Assembly (NCBI GenBank): GCA_016783965.1
Contig: JADHVO010000006.1
Span: forward strand, 248,001 to 312,000
Source: Alphaproteobacteria bacterium
GTDB taxonomy: Bacteria; Pseudomonadota; Alphaproteobacteria; Micropepsales; Micropepsaceae
Direction of reading: 5' to 3'
Length of the DNA stretch: 64,000 nt
The notes under the pieces are model-generated. The model made no database searches, had not been told where the DNA came from, and saw nothing but the letters and a program-made list of their open reading frames with translations. Shown here piece after piece: positions 18,371-27,181 of the stretch (the stretch's first letter is position 1; each line of letters opens with the position of its first letter). The position numbers and the translations under genes were made by a program.

Positions 18371-19357
18371 TTACTCCGCTGCTACAGCAAGGTGCGGCGC
18401 CCCGATGCGCGCGCGGGCCTCATCGTATTCGCGCTTCAGCCGCGCCACCAGCTCGCCGGCAGTCGGCACGTGCTTCACCGCGCCGATCCCCTGGCCGCAG
18501 CCCCAGATGTCCTTCCACGCCTTGGCCTTGGTGTTGCCGCCCGAGCCGAAATTCATCTTCGACGGATCGCTCACCGGCAGGTTGTCAGGATCCAGCCCCG
18601 CGCGCACCACCGACGGCCGCAGGTAGTTGCCGTGCACGCCGGTGAACAGGTTCGTGTAGACGATGTCGTCGCCGGCCGACTGCGTGATCATCTCCTTGTA
18701 GCCTTCGGCGGCGTTGGCTTCCTGCGTCGCGATGAAGGCCGAGCCGATATAGCCGAAATCCGCGCCCATCGCCTGCGCCGCCAGCACCGCGCCGCCTGTC
18801 GCGATCGCGCCCGACAGGGCCAGCGGCCCGTCGAACCATTCGCGGATTTCCGACACGAGTGCGAAAGGCGACAGCACGCCCGCGTGACCGCCCGCGCCGG
18901 CCGCCACCGCGATGATGCCGTCGGCGCCCTTCTCGATCGCCTTCTTGGCGAACTTGTTGTTGATCACGTCGTGCATCACCACGCCGCCGTAGGAATGCAC
19001 CGCCCGGTTCACATCTTCTCGCGCGCCCAGCGAGGTGATCACCACCGGCGCCTTGTATTTCACGCACAATTCCAGGTCCTGCTCGAGACGATCGTTCGAC
19101 TTGTGCACGATCTGGTTCACCGCGAACGGCGCGCTGGGACTCTCCGGATGCGCGCGGTCCCATGCCGCGAGTTCTTCCGTGATGCGCGCCAGCCATTCGT
19201 CCAGCATCGAGATCGGCCGTGCGTTCAGCGACGGGAACGATCCGATGATCCCCGCCTTGCACTGCGCCAGCACCAGCTCGGGGCCGGAGATGATGAACAG
19301 CGGCGACCCGATCACCGGGATCGACAGCTTCCTGTTGAGCGCACCCTTCAAAGCCAT
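18371..19357 (-). CDS. NAD(P)H-dependent flavin oxidoreductase (nitronate monooxygenase family)
   Basis: A 328-residue FMN-binding TIM-barrel protein of the 2-nitropropane dioxygenase/nitronate monooxygenase superfamily. Blocks include IPVIGSPLFIISGPELVLAQ at the N-terminus, a phosphate-binding AAGAGGHAG segment, and GAIATGGAVLAAQAMGADFGYIGSAFIAT. The start has AAGGAG 7 bp upstream; the frame extends further but without a signal. The second gene of a tetR-led operon, it may detoxify nitronates or reduce another substrate. A paralogue lies at 35322-36392. Confidence 0.85.
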   Translation of the reverse strand: MALKGALNRKLSIPVIGSPLFIISGPELVLAQCKAGIIGSFPSLNARPISMLDEWLARITEELAAWDRAHPESPSAPFAVNQIVHKSNDRLEQDLELCVKYKAPVVITSLGAREDVNRAVHSYGGVVMHDVINNKFAKKAIEKGADGIIAVAAGAGGHAGVLSPFALVSEIREWFDGPLALSGAIATGGAVLAAQAMGADFGYIGSAFIATQEANAAEGYKEMITQSAGDDIVYTNLFTGVHGNYLRPSVVRAGLDPDNLPVSDPSKMNFGSGGNTKAKAWKDIWGCGQGIGAVKHVPTAGELVARLKREYDEARARIGAPHLAVAAE

Positions 19358-19380
19358 GACGTTCTCCTTGATGGCGATAG

Positions 19381-20016
19381 TTATGCAGTCTTGCGGCGTG
19401 CCGCCTTTGCGTTCGCGCCCGGCGTACGCGCGCCGCGGAAGGTGAGCCGCATGGTTTCGAAATAGAGGTCTTCCACGTTCATTCCCGCCGGCAGCCGACC
19501 CGCGAGATGCAGCACGATCACGCCGTGCGAGGCCGCCCACAGCGCGTTGCCGATCAGGCGCGGATCGCCGTGCACGATGCCGGCCGCGGCCAGGTCCTTC
19601 ACATGCCGCGTCACCGTCTCGCCCGCGCGCTTGCCCGCGCGGCGCAGTTCGGGATGCTTCGCCTCGTCCGGCGGCGACAGGTCGAACATGAGGCGATAGG
19701 CGTTGGGATTCTTCAGCGCGAAATCGAGATAGGCCCGCCCCACCGCGCGCGCCCGCGCGAACGCATCGCCGCCGCTCGCGAACGCCGCCTCGAGCTGGTC
19801 GGAGAACCGGTCAAATGCATCCGCCCGAACGAACGCCAGGATCTCGTCGCGATCGGCGAAATAGCGGTACAGCCCCATCGGCGACCGGCCCAGCTTCGCC
19901 GCGATGTCGCGGATGGTGATCGCGCTCTCCCCCTTCGCCGCATACAGCGCCGTCGCCGCGGCGCCGATCTTCTGGCGCGTGGCGTTCAGTTCGTCGGAGG
20001 ACAGCTCTTTGGGCAT
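19381..20016 (-). CDS. TetR/AcrR family transcriptional regulator
   Basis: The 211-residue protein has a canonical TetR N-terminal HTH (ITIRDIAAKLGRSPMGLYRYFADRDEIL) and a helical ligand-binding C-terminal domain. It is first in the leftward operon with the flavin oxidoreductase, esterase and DUF72 genes and probably controls it. I take the ATG giving MPKELSSDEL; a GTG 27 bp upstream is also in frame. A perfect 12-bp palindrome (20031-20042) lies right over that upstream region and is the obvious autoregulatory operator candidate. Confidence 0.9.
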   Translation of the reverse strand: MPKELSSDELNATRQKIGAAATALYAAKGESAITIRDIAAKLGRSPMGLYRYFADRDEILAFVRADAFDRFSDQLEAAFASGGDAFARARAVGRAYLDFALKNPNAYRLMFDLSPPDEAKHPELRRAGKRAGETVTRHVKDLAAAGIVHGDPRLIGNALWAASHGVIVLHLAGRLPAGMNVEDLYFETMRLTFRGARTPGANAKAARRKTA

Positions 20017-20030
20017 CAGGTCTCGTACTA

Positions 20031-20042
20031 TGTACGCGTACA
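20031..20042. promoter_or_regulatory. candidate TetR operator, palindrome TGTACGCGTACA
   Basis: A perfect 12-bp inverted repeat 15 bp upstream of the tetR ATG and about 200 bp upstream of the divergent TonB receptor. TetR proteins bind such dyads near their own promoters. The link is inferred from position alone. Confidence 0.4.
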
Positions 20043-20080
20043 CTGTATGAAATGACTGACGGAGTCAAATTAAACTCGCT

Positions 20081-20208
20081 GTCATCCCCGGCGAGCGGCG
20101 CGCACCAGCGCGCCGCGAGGGAAGGGGACCCACGACGGGGCTCGGTGTCAGTCATGGGTCCCCTTCCCTCGCGCGAACGCCGAAGCGTTCGCGCTCGCCG
20201 GGGATGAC
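20081..20208. repeat. palindromic element without ORF ('empty' form of the 23.1-kb element)
   Basis: Inverted arms run from GTCATCCCCGGCGAGC through GAGGGAAGGGGACCC, then about 25 bp of spacer, then GGGTCCCCTTCCCTC through GCTCGCCGGGGATGAC. Each arm contains its own internal hairpin (for example CGCGAACGC-cgaa-GCGTTCGCG). The same termini flank a GIY-YIG gene at 23054-23478. It occupies most of the tetR/TonB-receptor intergenic region, so receptor transcription must start inside or beyond it. Confidence 0.8.
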
Positions 20209-20242
20209 ATTGAAGATGCGGCTAGTTAGCGTCCGCGCGTCC

Positions 20243-22288
20243 ATGTTCCGCCGTGTCCTGCTCCTCACCGCGCTCATCCCGACCGCTGCGCTCGCCGCAC
20301 CGGTCGAGACCGTCGTGGTGACCGCCAGTCCGCCTGACCCCGTCGGTAACGCGGCGTTCTCGAACGCCACCGTCACCGCGCAGGACCTGCACGACAACAC
20401 CGAGCTGGACCGCGCCCTCGCACAGGTCCCCGGCCTGTCGCTCTTCCGCAGGGATTCGTCCCTCTCCGCCAATCCCACCACGCAGGGCGTCTCGCTTCGC
20501 TCCATCGCTCCCTCCGGCGCCGGCCGGGCCCTCGTCACGCTCGACGGCGTGCCGCAGAACGATCCCTTCGGCGGCTGGGTGATCTGGTCGTCGCTGCCGC
20601 CGGAGGACATCGCCGCCGCCGAGATCGTGCGCGGCGCAGGAGCCGGCCCTTACGGCGCAGGCGCGCTCACCGGCACGATCGCTCTCAAGGAATCCCGCGG
20701 CGACGGCCTCGTTGCCGCCGACGCGTCGCTCGCGCAGCAGAACGGACGCCGCCTCGCGGCGGCGGGTGGCACCATGCTCGGCCCGGTCTCGCTCTTCGCC
20801 GCCGCCTCCGACGAAGACAGCGACGGCTGGATCCCCGTCTCGCCGGCGCAGCGCGGCGCCGCCGACAACGCGGTCACCTATCACGCCCGCAGCGCCTCGC
20901 TGCGCGCCGAAGCCGAGCCGTTCGACGACACGCTGCTCTCGCTTCGCCTTGGCGCCTACGGTGAGAACCGCGACTCCGGCCTCGTTGGCGCTACGTCTTC
21001 CGCCGACGGCGTCACTGCATCGCTCACGCTGGCGCATCCGCAATCTGCCGGCGATCTCGGCTGGCGCGTGCAGGCCTGGCTGCGCAACACCGGCTTCTCC
21101 AACATCTCCGCAACCGTCCTCCCCGGCCGCACCGGCACCACCGTCAGCAACGACCAGTATTCCACGCCGGCAATAGGCTGGGGCTTCAACGCCGCGCTGC
21201 GCGGCTCCTGGCACTGGCTCGACTGGGAGCTCGGCGGCGACGCCCGCTTCGCGCAGGGCGACAGCAAGGAGCACTTCCAGCCCGTCGCCGGCGTCTTCAC
21301 GCAGGGCCGCGACAGCGGCGGCCGCACCGTCGTCGGCGGCGCATACATCGAAACCGCCGCGCATCCCGGCGACACGCTGCTGGTCACGCTGGGCATCCGC
21401 GCCGACCAATGGGCCTCGACCGGCGGTCACCTGGTCCAGACCACGCTGGCCACCGGCGTCGTCACGGTGAATCAGAAGACGCCCGGCAAGTCCGGCGTCG
21501 TTCCCACGGCGCGCCTCGGTGCGCGGCAGGAACTTGGCGACGGCCTCTATGTCCGCACTGCCGCCTATGAAGGATTCCGCGCGCCGACGCTCAACGAGCT
21601 CTATCGTCCGTTCCGCCTCGGCAACAACCTCACCGAGGCCAACCCCGGCCTCACGCCCGAAAAGCTCTACGGCGCCGAACTGGGCGCAGGCCTGGACGGC
21701 GAAACCTACGGCGTCACGCTCACCGCCTTCTGGAACAGGCTCCACGATGCCGTCACCAACGTCACGGTCGCGCACGGCCCGGTCACCGTGCCCGGCCTCG
21801 GCACGGTCCCCGCCGGCGGTCTGCTGATCCAGCGCCGGAACGCCGGCAACATCGACGCCATCGGCCTCGAAGGCGACGCGCACTGGAACGCCACCGATTG
21901 GCTCACCCTTACCACCGCATTCGATTACGTCGATGCGCATGTCGAAGGTGGGAGTGCCGCGGCACAGCTCACGGGCAAGCAGCCCGCGCAGGCGCCGCGT
22001 ACCACGATCACCGCCGGTTTCCGCGCCCTGCCGCTCGATCGCCTCACTGTGTCCGCCAACCTGCGCTACGAAAGCACGCGCTATGCGGACGACCAGAACA
22101 CACTGGCGCTGCCGCCCGCCACCACGGTCGATGCGCGAATCTCGTACCGCCTGTGGAACGGTCTCTCTGCCTATGCCGCGGGCGACAATCTGTTCAACGC
22201 ACGCGTCGCGACGACCGAGAGTGCGGATTTTGTAACAAACTACGCGGCGCCCCGCGTCCTGCGCATCGGAGTTTCATGGGCGGAATGA
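20243..22288 (+). CDS. TonB-dependent receptor
   Basis: The 681-residue outer-membrane receptor starts with a Sec signal ([20 protein letters not shown]), followed at once by a TonB-box-like ETVVVTA. The plug domain follows ([45 protein letters not shown], then IEIVRG-type [16 protein letters not shown]). A 22-strand barrel would end at [10 protein letters not shown]. It imports a siderophore, cobalamin-like or carbohydrate ligand; the ligand is not deducible. The frame opens 39 bp earlier, inside the palindromic element, but the ATG at 20243 gives the proper signal peptide. Confidence 0.9.
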   Translation: MFRRVLLLTALIPTAALAAPVETVVVTASPPDPVGNAAFSNATVTAQDLHDNTELDRALAQVPGLSLFRRDSSLSANPTTQGVSLRSIAPSGAGRALVTLDGVPQNDPFGGWVIWSSLPPEDIAAAEIVRGAGAGPYGAGALTGTIALKESRGDGLVAADASLAQQNGRRLAAAGGTMLGPVSLFAAASDEDSDGWIPVSPAQRGAADNAVTYHARSASLRAEAEPFDDTLLSLRLGAYGENRDSGLVGATSSADGVTASLTLAHPQSAGDLGWRVQAWLRNTGFSNISATVLPGRTGTTVSNDQYSTPAIGWGFNAALRGSWHWLDWELGGDARFAQGDSKEHFQPVAGVFTQGRDSGGRTVVGGAYIETAAHPGDTLLVTLGIRADQWASTGGHLVQTTLATGVVTVNQKTPGKSGVVPTARLGARQELGDGLYVRTAAYEGFRAPTLNELYRPFRLGNNLTEANPGLTPEKLYGAELGAGLDGETYGVTLTAFWNRLHDAVTNVTVAHGPVTVPGLGTVPAGGLLIQRRNAGNIDAIGLEGDAHWNATDWLTLTTAFDYVDAHVEGGSAAAQLTGKQPAQAPRTTITAGFRALPLDRLTVSANLRYESTRYADDQNTLALPPATTVDARISYRLWNGLSAYAAGDNLFNARVATTESADFVTNYAAPRVLRIGVSWAE

Positions 22289-22346
22289 CGCGCGCGCCGT
22301 TACCTGCCCCGCGCTATATTCCGCTCGCTCCCAACGCGGGTTTCCC

Positions 22347-23045
22347 ATGAAGAAGACCTATCCCGACGCCGATGCTGCGCTCGCCGGCCTTCTGTTCGAC
22401 GGCATGACGATCATGTCCGGTGGCTTCGGCCTCTGCGGCATTCCGGAGAAGCTGATCGCCGCGCTGGTGAAGGCCGGCACGAAGAACCTGACCGTGATCT
22501 CGAACAATGCCGGCGTCGACGAGTTCGGCCTCGGCCTCCTGCTCCAGACCCGCCAGATCAAAAAGATGGTCTCGTCCTATGTCGGCGAGAACAAGACCTT
22601 CGAGAAGCAATATCTCGGCGGCGAGCTCGAGCTCGAATTCAACCCGCAGGGCACGCTCGCCGAACGCATCCGCGCCGGCGGCGCCGGCATTCCGGGCTTC
22701 TACACCAAGACCGGCGTCGGCACGCTGATCGCCGAGGGCAAGGAGCACAAGGAATTCGACGGCCACACCTACATCCTCGAACGCGGGCTTAAGGCCGACC
22801 TGTCGATCGTGAAGGCATGGAAGGGCGACGCGCAGGGCAACCTCGTCTTCCGCAAGACCTCGCGCAACTTCAACCCGATGATGGCGACTGCCGGCAAGGT
22901 CACGGTTGCAGAGGTGGAAGAGCTGGTCCCGGTGGGCTCGCTCGGCCCCGACGCCATCCACACCCCCGGCATCTTCGTCCAGCGCATCATCCACGGCCAG
23001 AACTACGAAAAGCGCATCGAACAAAGAACGGTACGGGCTGTTTAG
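22347..23045 (+). CDS. scoA: 3-oxoacid CoA-transferase, subunit A
   Basis: The 232-residue alpha subunit of a succinyl-CoA:3-ketoacid CoA-transferase moves CoA from succinyl-CoA to acetoacetate or another oxoacid. The class-I glycine signature [42 protein letters not shown] and the C-terminal EQRTV tail are present. Subunit B (23503-24132) normally follows within a few bases. Here the pair is separated by a palindrome-flanked GIY-YIG gene that begins 8 bp after this stop codon. Confidence 0.94.
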   Translation: MKKTYPDADAALAGLLFDGMTIMSGGFGLCGIPEKLIAALVKAGTKNLTVISNNAGVDEFGLGLLLQTRQIKKMVSSYVGENKTFEKQYLGGELELEFNPQGTLAERIRAGGAGIPGFYTKTGVGTLIAEGKEHKEFDGHTYILERGLKADLSIVKAWKGDAQGNLVFRKTSRNFNPMMATAGKVTVAEVEELVPVGSLGPDAIHTPGIFVQRIIHGQNYEKRIEQRTVRAV

Positions 23046-23053
23046 AAAATTGT

Positions 23054-23478
23054 TGTCATTCCCGGCGAGCCCGAACGCTTTTGGCGTTCGGGTGAGGGAA
23101 GGGAACCCATGGCGTGGAGCGATGTCGAAGCAGTACTGGTCTACATCCTCGCCAACAAGAAGGACGGCACTCTCTACACAGGCTTTACAAGCCGGTTGGT
23201 GGCGCGGGTAGGAGATCACAAGGACGACGTCATCGACGGCTTCACCAAGCGCTACGGCGCACACCGTCTGGTCTACTTCGAGGAATTCGGCGATGCGGCT
23301 ATGGCGATTGCACGTGAGAAGCAACTCAAGGGCTGGAACAGAGCCTGGAAGATCAGGCTGATTGAGAACAATAACCCGAACTGGAGCGATCTGTATCCGT
23401 CGCTCCTCGGATAGAGCAGAGAAACCCATGGGTCCCCTTCCCCTCGCGTCGCTGCGCGTCGCTCGGCCGGGGATGACA
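23054..23478. mobile_element. palindrome-flanked GIY-YIG element ('loaded' form) inserted between scoA and scoB
   Basis: The left arm is GTCATTCCCGGCGAGC, a hairpin CCGAACGC-tttt-GGCGTTCGG, then GAGGGAAGGGAACCCATGG. The right arm is CCCATGGGTCCCCTTCCCCT, a GC-rich stretch and CGGCCGGGGATGAC. The arms are inverted copies of each other and of the ORF-less element at 20081-20208. Between them lies one ORF (23109-23414), whose start codon is part of the left arm's CCCATGG. The element sits exactly between the CoA-transferase genes. No obvious target-site duplication was seen. Confidence 0.65.
23109..23414 (+). CDS. GIY-YIG nuclease-family protein carried by a palindromic element
   Basis: A 101-residue single-domain protein of the GIY-YIG/UvrC-N (YhbQ-like) family. 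The paired motifs are VYI in LVYILANKKDGTLYTG and YTG, 11 residues apart. The conserved Arg of the helix follows (TSRLVARVGDHK), and the metal-binding Glu is probably in AREKQLKGWNRAWK, with the usual tail LIENNNPNWSDLYPSL. GIY-YIG domains cut DNA and occur in homing endonucleases. Its start codon lies in the left palindromic arm, and the stop is 10 bp before the right arm. Activity is inferred. Confidence 0.8.
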   Translation: MAWSDVEAVLVYILANKKDGTLYTGFTSRLVARVGDHKDDVIDGFTKRYGAHRLVYFEEFGDAAMAIAREKQLKGWNRAWKIRLIENNNPNWSDLYPSLLG

Positions 23479-23502
23479 GGTTAAGTTGAAGGAGAAAGAA
23501 CG

Positions 23503-24132
23503 ATGCCCTGGACTCGCGAAGACATGGCGAAGCGCGCGGCGCAGGAATTGCGCGACGGCTTCTATGTGAATCTCGGCATCGGCATCCCGACGCTGGTGGC
23601 GAACCACATTCCCGCGGGGATGGACGTCACGCTGCAATCGGAGAACGGCATGCTCGGCATGGGGCCGTTCCCGACCGAGAACGAGGTCGACCCCGATCTC
23701 ATCAACGCCGGCAAGCAGACGATCACGGAGCTCGACCGCACCTCGTATTTCTCCTCCGCCGACAGCTTCGCGATGATCCGCGGCGGCCACATCGACCTGT
23801 CGGTGCTGGGTGCGATGGAGGTCTCCGAAGACGGCGACCTCGCCAACTGGATGGTGCCGGGCAAGCTGGTGAAGGGCATGGGCGGCGCGATGGACCTGGT
23901 CGCGGGCGTCAAGCGCTGCGTCGTGACGATGGACCACACCGACAAGGCTGGTAATTCCAAGGTGCTGAAGAAATGCACCCTGCCCCTCACCGGCAAGGCC
24001 TGCGTGCACATGGTTATCACCAACCTCGGCGTGTTCGACGTCGTGAAGGGTGGCCTGAAGCTGAAAGAGCTCGCACCCGGCGTAACCGCAGAAGAGATCG
24101 GGGCGAAGACACAGGCCGCGCTGGTGAGCTAG
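23503..24132 (+). CDS. scoB: 3-oxoacid CoA-transferase, subunit B
   Basis: The 209-residue beta subunit contains the catalytic glutamate in [13 protein letters not shown], preceded by [13 protein letters not shown]. Further conserved blocks are [25 protein letters not shown] and the C-terminal PGVTAEEI. A strong AAGGAGAAAG precedes the ATG, so the gene keeps its own ribosome-binding site just beyond the inserted element. Subunit balance with scoA could be affected by the intervening hairpins. Confidence 0.94.
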   Translation: MPWTREDMAKRAAQELRDGFYVNLGIGIPTLVANHIPAGMDVTLQSENGMLGMGPFPTENEVDPDLINAGKQTITELDRTSYFSSADSFAMIRGGHIDLSVLGAMEVSEDGDLANWMVPGKLVKGMGGAMDLVAGVKRCVVTMDHTDKAGNSKVLKKCTLPLTGKACVHMVITNLGVFDVVKGGLKLKELAPGVTAEEIGAKTQAALVS

Positions 24133-24600
24133 CCGCGGTGTTTTCTTCGCGTATCGCATCGAAAATAACAATTTTCGCAATCTGTCGAACGGTACGCGCT
24201 GCCTGCTGGAACAAAATCAGACACATGCCGCGGCGTGCGGCGCAGCGTATCGAACAATAATAAATCCGTATACGGATCAATGTTGGATGCCGGCCTTGAT
24301 GCGGCTTCCCGCCGGCCCTATCTCGCGTGTCCAACTTTGGAGAACCGCGAGATGAGCCGGCGAATCTAGCGTGACGAATGCTGCATATAGAACCTGTTGC
24401 GGGTCACGCGCACCGAACATGGAGAGGACGACACGCCGCCCGGAAGCTGGGGCGAAACGGCGTCCGAGAGTCCAGCAGGGATCGAGAGGTATGGCGAAGG
24501 TGTTTGTTGGCGTGCGGGATGCCGCACGGCGCAAGTCGCTCACGCACTGTATCAGGCAAGGGCCGTCGCGGTGCACACGTGGCGGTCTTTGTCTATGGGT
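24133..24600. other. 468-bp convergent gap without a convincing gene
   Basis: The first ~150 bp are relatively A+T-rich. A perfect 14-bp palindrome ATCCGTATACGGAT lies at 24264-24277 and could be a regulator site, though no adjacent promoter points to it. A GCCGGCC/GGCCGGC-like hairpin follows near 24290-24325. A frame beginning at 24491 with a fair ribosome-binding site runs into the TraB gene antisense and has no recognisable product; I do not call it. Confidence 0.4.
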
Positions 24601-25587
24601 TCATCCCCCCGGTCCCGTCACCGTCAAGCCGGCGGCTTCCAGCCGGTCCAGCACACCACCCTTGCGCAGGAAGAAGCCCATCGGCATCACCGCCAGCGTC
24701 ACACCTGGCCGGTTGAGCACGGTCAGGATCGCGTTTGTCATGTCGCGATTGGCGGTCTCGCGCAGCCGCAGATAGGCGCCGTTCTGGCTCAGGCAATCGT
24801 CCAGCTTGGTCTCGGAATAGTGCGCCTTCATGCCCGCGACATCGCCCCGGGCCCAGGCCTGCGCCGCGGCGGCGGCGTGGGCCGAGAACGCGTCGATGTC
24901 TTCGAGTGCCCAGTTCAGGCAGTTGAGATGCGCCGCCGCCGTCATCTTCGGCACATCCTTGATTACGTCCATCGCCGCGTAGGTCGCCGTCGCGTGCGCC
25001 GTCACGCCGGCGCGCTCTGCCAGCGAGCGGATCGTCTTTTCCGGCCCGTTCGGGGTGAAGTCCGCGAATTTGTAGTAGTCACCTTCCAGCTGCAACGCCG
25101 CGACACCTCCGAGCCAGTCCTCGTAGTGACCGGCGTCCTGGCCCAACCGCGTGTACGCCGCCACGAAGCGCGCCTTCAGCGGCCCGGGCAGGGTGCTCTC
25201 CAGCTTGGTGCCTTCGGGCTGCTTCAGCACGTCGAGCCCGCCGGTGATCCAGAACCACATGCCCTCGAACAGGCCGAGGCTGGCGCGCGGCGGCAGGATC
25301 ACACCCTTGGCGCCCTTGAGCAGCGACTGGATCTCGGCGGAGTCCCACGCCAGGTCCTTCGGCACCGGCGAAACGGTGGGAATGATCCAGACTTCCGACT
25401 GGCCCTTCACGATGTGCCACATCGCCGGTCCTGGATGATCCGGCGTCACCACCACAACTTCGACGTTGGTCCAATCCTGCACCGGCGCATTCGCTTGCGG
25501 CGTTGGCGCAGGCCCGGCGCCGATGGTGAGCAACGCAGCGGCGCAGGCAAACACAAGCGGCTTCAGGCGGCGCATCGGGCGATCCAT
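24601..25587 (-). CDS. TraB/GumN family protein, exported
   Basis: A 328-residue protein with an N-terminal Sec signal (LKPLVFACAAALLTIGAGPAPT). The body shows TraB/GumN features: a WHIVKGQSEVWIIPTVSPVPKDLAWD opening, and a C-terminal NRDMTNAILTVLNRPGVTLAVMPMGFFLRKGGVLDRLEAAG, which corresponds to the conserved RN..M...I...L and GA.HL.G..G..LL region. The usual paired GxxH motifs are altered here (GIGH-like positions replaced), so catalysis is uncertain. The family is thought to contain peptidase-like or dehalogenase-like proteins. The start is the ATG giving MDRPMRRLK. It is divergent from the parA gene, 114 bp away. Confidence 0.75.
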   Translation of the reverse strand: MDRPMRRLKPLVFACAAALLTIGAGPAPTPQANAPVQDWTNVEVVVVTPDHPGPAMWHIVKGQSEVWIIPTVSPVPKDLAWDSAEIQSLLKGAKGVILPPRASLGLFEGMWFWITGGLDVLKQPEGTKLESTLPGPLKARFVAAYTRLGQDAGHYEDWLGGVAALQLEGDYYKFADFTPNGPEKTIRSLAERAGVTAHATATYAAMDVIKDVPKMTAAAHLNCLNWALEDIDAFSAHAAAAAQAWARGDVAGMKAHYSETKLDDCLSQNGAYLRLRETANRDMTNAILTVLNRPGVTLAVMPMGFFLRKGGVLDRLEAAGLTVTGPGG

Positions 25588-25701
25588 ACAGTTCAAGAAA
25601 AATGTGCGGTGAAACAGAACCAATTGCAGCGAAAGGTCTTCAGCCGCCTGAAACACGGACCTCTTACAACGCAAGCTAGCACGGAAGGCGAAGGGGTTCG
25701 C

Positions 25702-26604
25702 ATGCACGTTCTGGTATTGGCCTCCCAGAAGGGTGGCTCCGGCAAGACGACGCTATCGGGTCATCTCGCCGTGGAAGCCGATAGCGCCGGCATCGGCCCG
25801 GTGGCGCTGATCGATACCGATCCGCAGGGTTCGCTCTCGCACTGGTGGAATTCGCGCAAGTCGCAGACACCGCACTTCGCCAAGGTCGGCCTGCTGGAAT
25901 TGGGAGAGGCGCTGAAAGGGCTGAAGCAAGCTGGCATCAAGCTTGCCGTCATCGATACGCCACCTGCGATCACGTCCTCGATCACGCAGGTCGTGGCCCA
26001 CGCCGACCTGGTCGTGATCCCCACGCGCCCCAGCCCGCACGATCTGCGCGCCGTCGGCGCCACGGTCGACATCGCCGAGCGCAACCAAAAGCCGGTCATC
26101 TTTGTGGTGAACGGCGCCACGCCGCGCGCCCGCATCACAGGCGAGGCGGCGGTGGCACTGTCCCAGCACGGCACGGTCGCGCCGGTCACGCTGCATCATC
26201 GCGTCGATTTCGCCGCCAGCATGGTCGACGGCCGTACGGTAGGCGAGGTGGTCGCAAAATCGGCTTCGGCGAAGGAGGTGCGCGATCTCTGGCTCTACAT
26301 CCAGGAGCGAATGTCGCGCCTGACGGGCGACGTGAAGATGCTGCCGGACATCAAGCCGGCGCACTTTGCGACCGAGGCACTCTCGTCCCTCGACGAACGG
26401 CCGGTAGCGATCTTTGCGGCGGAACCCGATCCGGTGTTCATGGACGACGGCCCGTTGCCGCCGCCACCCGCGCCGCCCCCGCTGCTTCCGCCGGAGCGCC
26501 GCTTTCATCCCGAACGTCGCGTCTCCACCACGCCGTTCAGCGGTCCTGAGCGCCGGGTGCATGTGTTCGGTCGCCGCGCCGCGGACCGTCCGGCGGGAGT
26601 GTGA
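25702..26604 (+). CDS. ParA/MinD-family ATPase with Pro-rich C-terminal tail
   Basis: This 300-residue cytoplasmic ATPase has the deviant Walker A motif KGGSGKTT at residues 10-17, the switch aspartate in LIDTDPQGS and the Walker-B-like LAVIDTPPAI. Such proteins position DNA or protein cargo by binding DNA as ATP dimers. The last ~50 residues are unusual: a run of prolines (PLPPPPAPPPLLPPERR) and repeated PERR motifs. It begins right after AAGGGG. The next gene, 3 bp on, encodes an RHH-like protein that is probably its partner. No parS-like repeats are evident nearby, so this is an orphan ParA system. Confidence 0.85.
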   Translation: MHVLVLASQKGGSGKTTLSGHLAVEADSAGIGPVALIDTDPQGSLSHWWNSRKSQTPHFAKVGLLELGEALKGLKQAGIKLAVIDTPPAITSSITQVVAHADLVVIPTRPSPHDLRAVGATVDIAERNQKPVIFVVNGATPRARITGEAAVALSQHGTVAPVTLHHRVDFAASMVDGRTVGEVVAKSASAKEVRDLWLYIQERMSRLTGDVKMLPDIKPAHFATEALSSLDERPVAIFAAEPDPVFMDDGPLPPPPAPPPLLPPERRFHPERRVSTTPFSGPERRVHVFGRRAADRPAGV

Positions 26605-26607
26605 GCG

Positions 26608-27144
26608 ATGAGCCAGCGCTTCACGCCAATCACCTCCGACCTGCTCGCACGCAAGGGCGAGGCGTCCCCCTCCGCGATCAAGCCGTCGCTGTTCTGGCGC
26701 CGCCCGCCGCCCGTCGAACCGTCGCGGCCCCAACCGTCGCGTGATCTGCGCGCGCCGGAGACAGTTCGCGACCTGCGTCTGGCCGTCGCGGAACCGTCGC
26801 GCGAAACCCGCGACCTGCGCCTGATGCCGGCAGAGCCGGCGCATGACCTTCGCGTCGTCGCTCCCGAGCCGGTGCTCGAGTTGCACCCGCATGAGATCGA
26901 TCCGGTGCCCGCAAACGTCGTACCGCCGGATGGCCCGCGCCCGCACAAGATGATGGTGACGCTGAGCCACGCCGACTACGAAAAGCTCGGCATCGCAGCC
27001 GTCAAGAAGGGCATCACGCGCCAACAAATGTTGCGCGTGGCTGTTGATCTTCATATTGTGCGGTTGAAGCGCGAATTCGGCGGCTGTGGTTGCATGGCGA
27101 TGGGCGGCATCGGCGAGTGCCGCGAAGGCTGCGGCGGACACTGA
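26608..27144 (+). CDS. ribbon-helix-helix-like ParA partner with DLR repeats and a Cys-rich tail
   Basis: A 178-residue protein not recognised as a named family. Residues ~35-95 contain repeated (R)DLR units separated by PEP/AEP spacers (SRDLRAPE, VRDLRLAVAEP, TRDLRLMPAEP, HDLRVVAPEP). Residues ~110-160 (HKMMVTLSHADYEKLGIAAV and on) resemble an RHH or short HTH DNA-binding fold. The C-terminus ends GGCGCMAMGGIGECREGCGG with four cysteines, a possible metal site. Tight spacing to the ParA gene points to a ParA-adaptor pair, with the DLR repeats as candidate docking motifs. This is inference. Confidence 0.65.
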   Translation: MSQRFTPITSDLLARKGEASPSAIKPSLFWRRPPPVEPSRPQPSRDLRAPETVRDLRLAVAEPSRETRDLRLMPAEPAHDLRVVAPEPVLELHPHEIDPVPANVVPPDGPRPHKMMVTLSHADYEKLGIAAVKKGITRQQMLRVAVDLHIVRLKREFGGCGCMAMGGIGECREGCGGH

Positions 27145-27181
27145 GTTGCGCTAGACTCCCTGCGCCAGGGAGCGACGCGCG

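Noticed and set aside
23054..23478. Classical insertion sequence
   Set aside because: No DDE or HUH transposase is encoded and no target duplication is visible; the only ORF is a GIY-YIG protein.
24491..24775. Small ORF MAKVFVGVRDAARRKS... with a fair RBS
   Set aside because: It runs into the antisense of the TraB gene and shows no domain or codon-bias support.
24397..25701. Upstream extension of the ParA frame by ~430 codons
   Set aside because: The extension runs antisense through the TraB/GumN gene. The deviant Walker A lies 10 residues after the ATG at 25702, the normal position for ParA.
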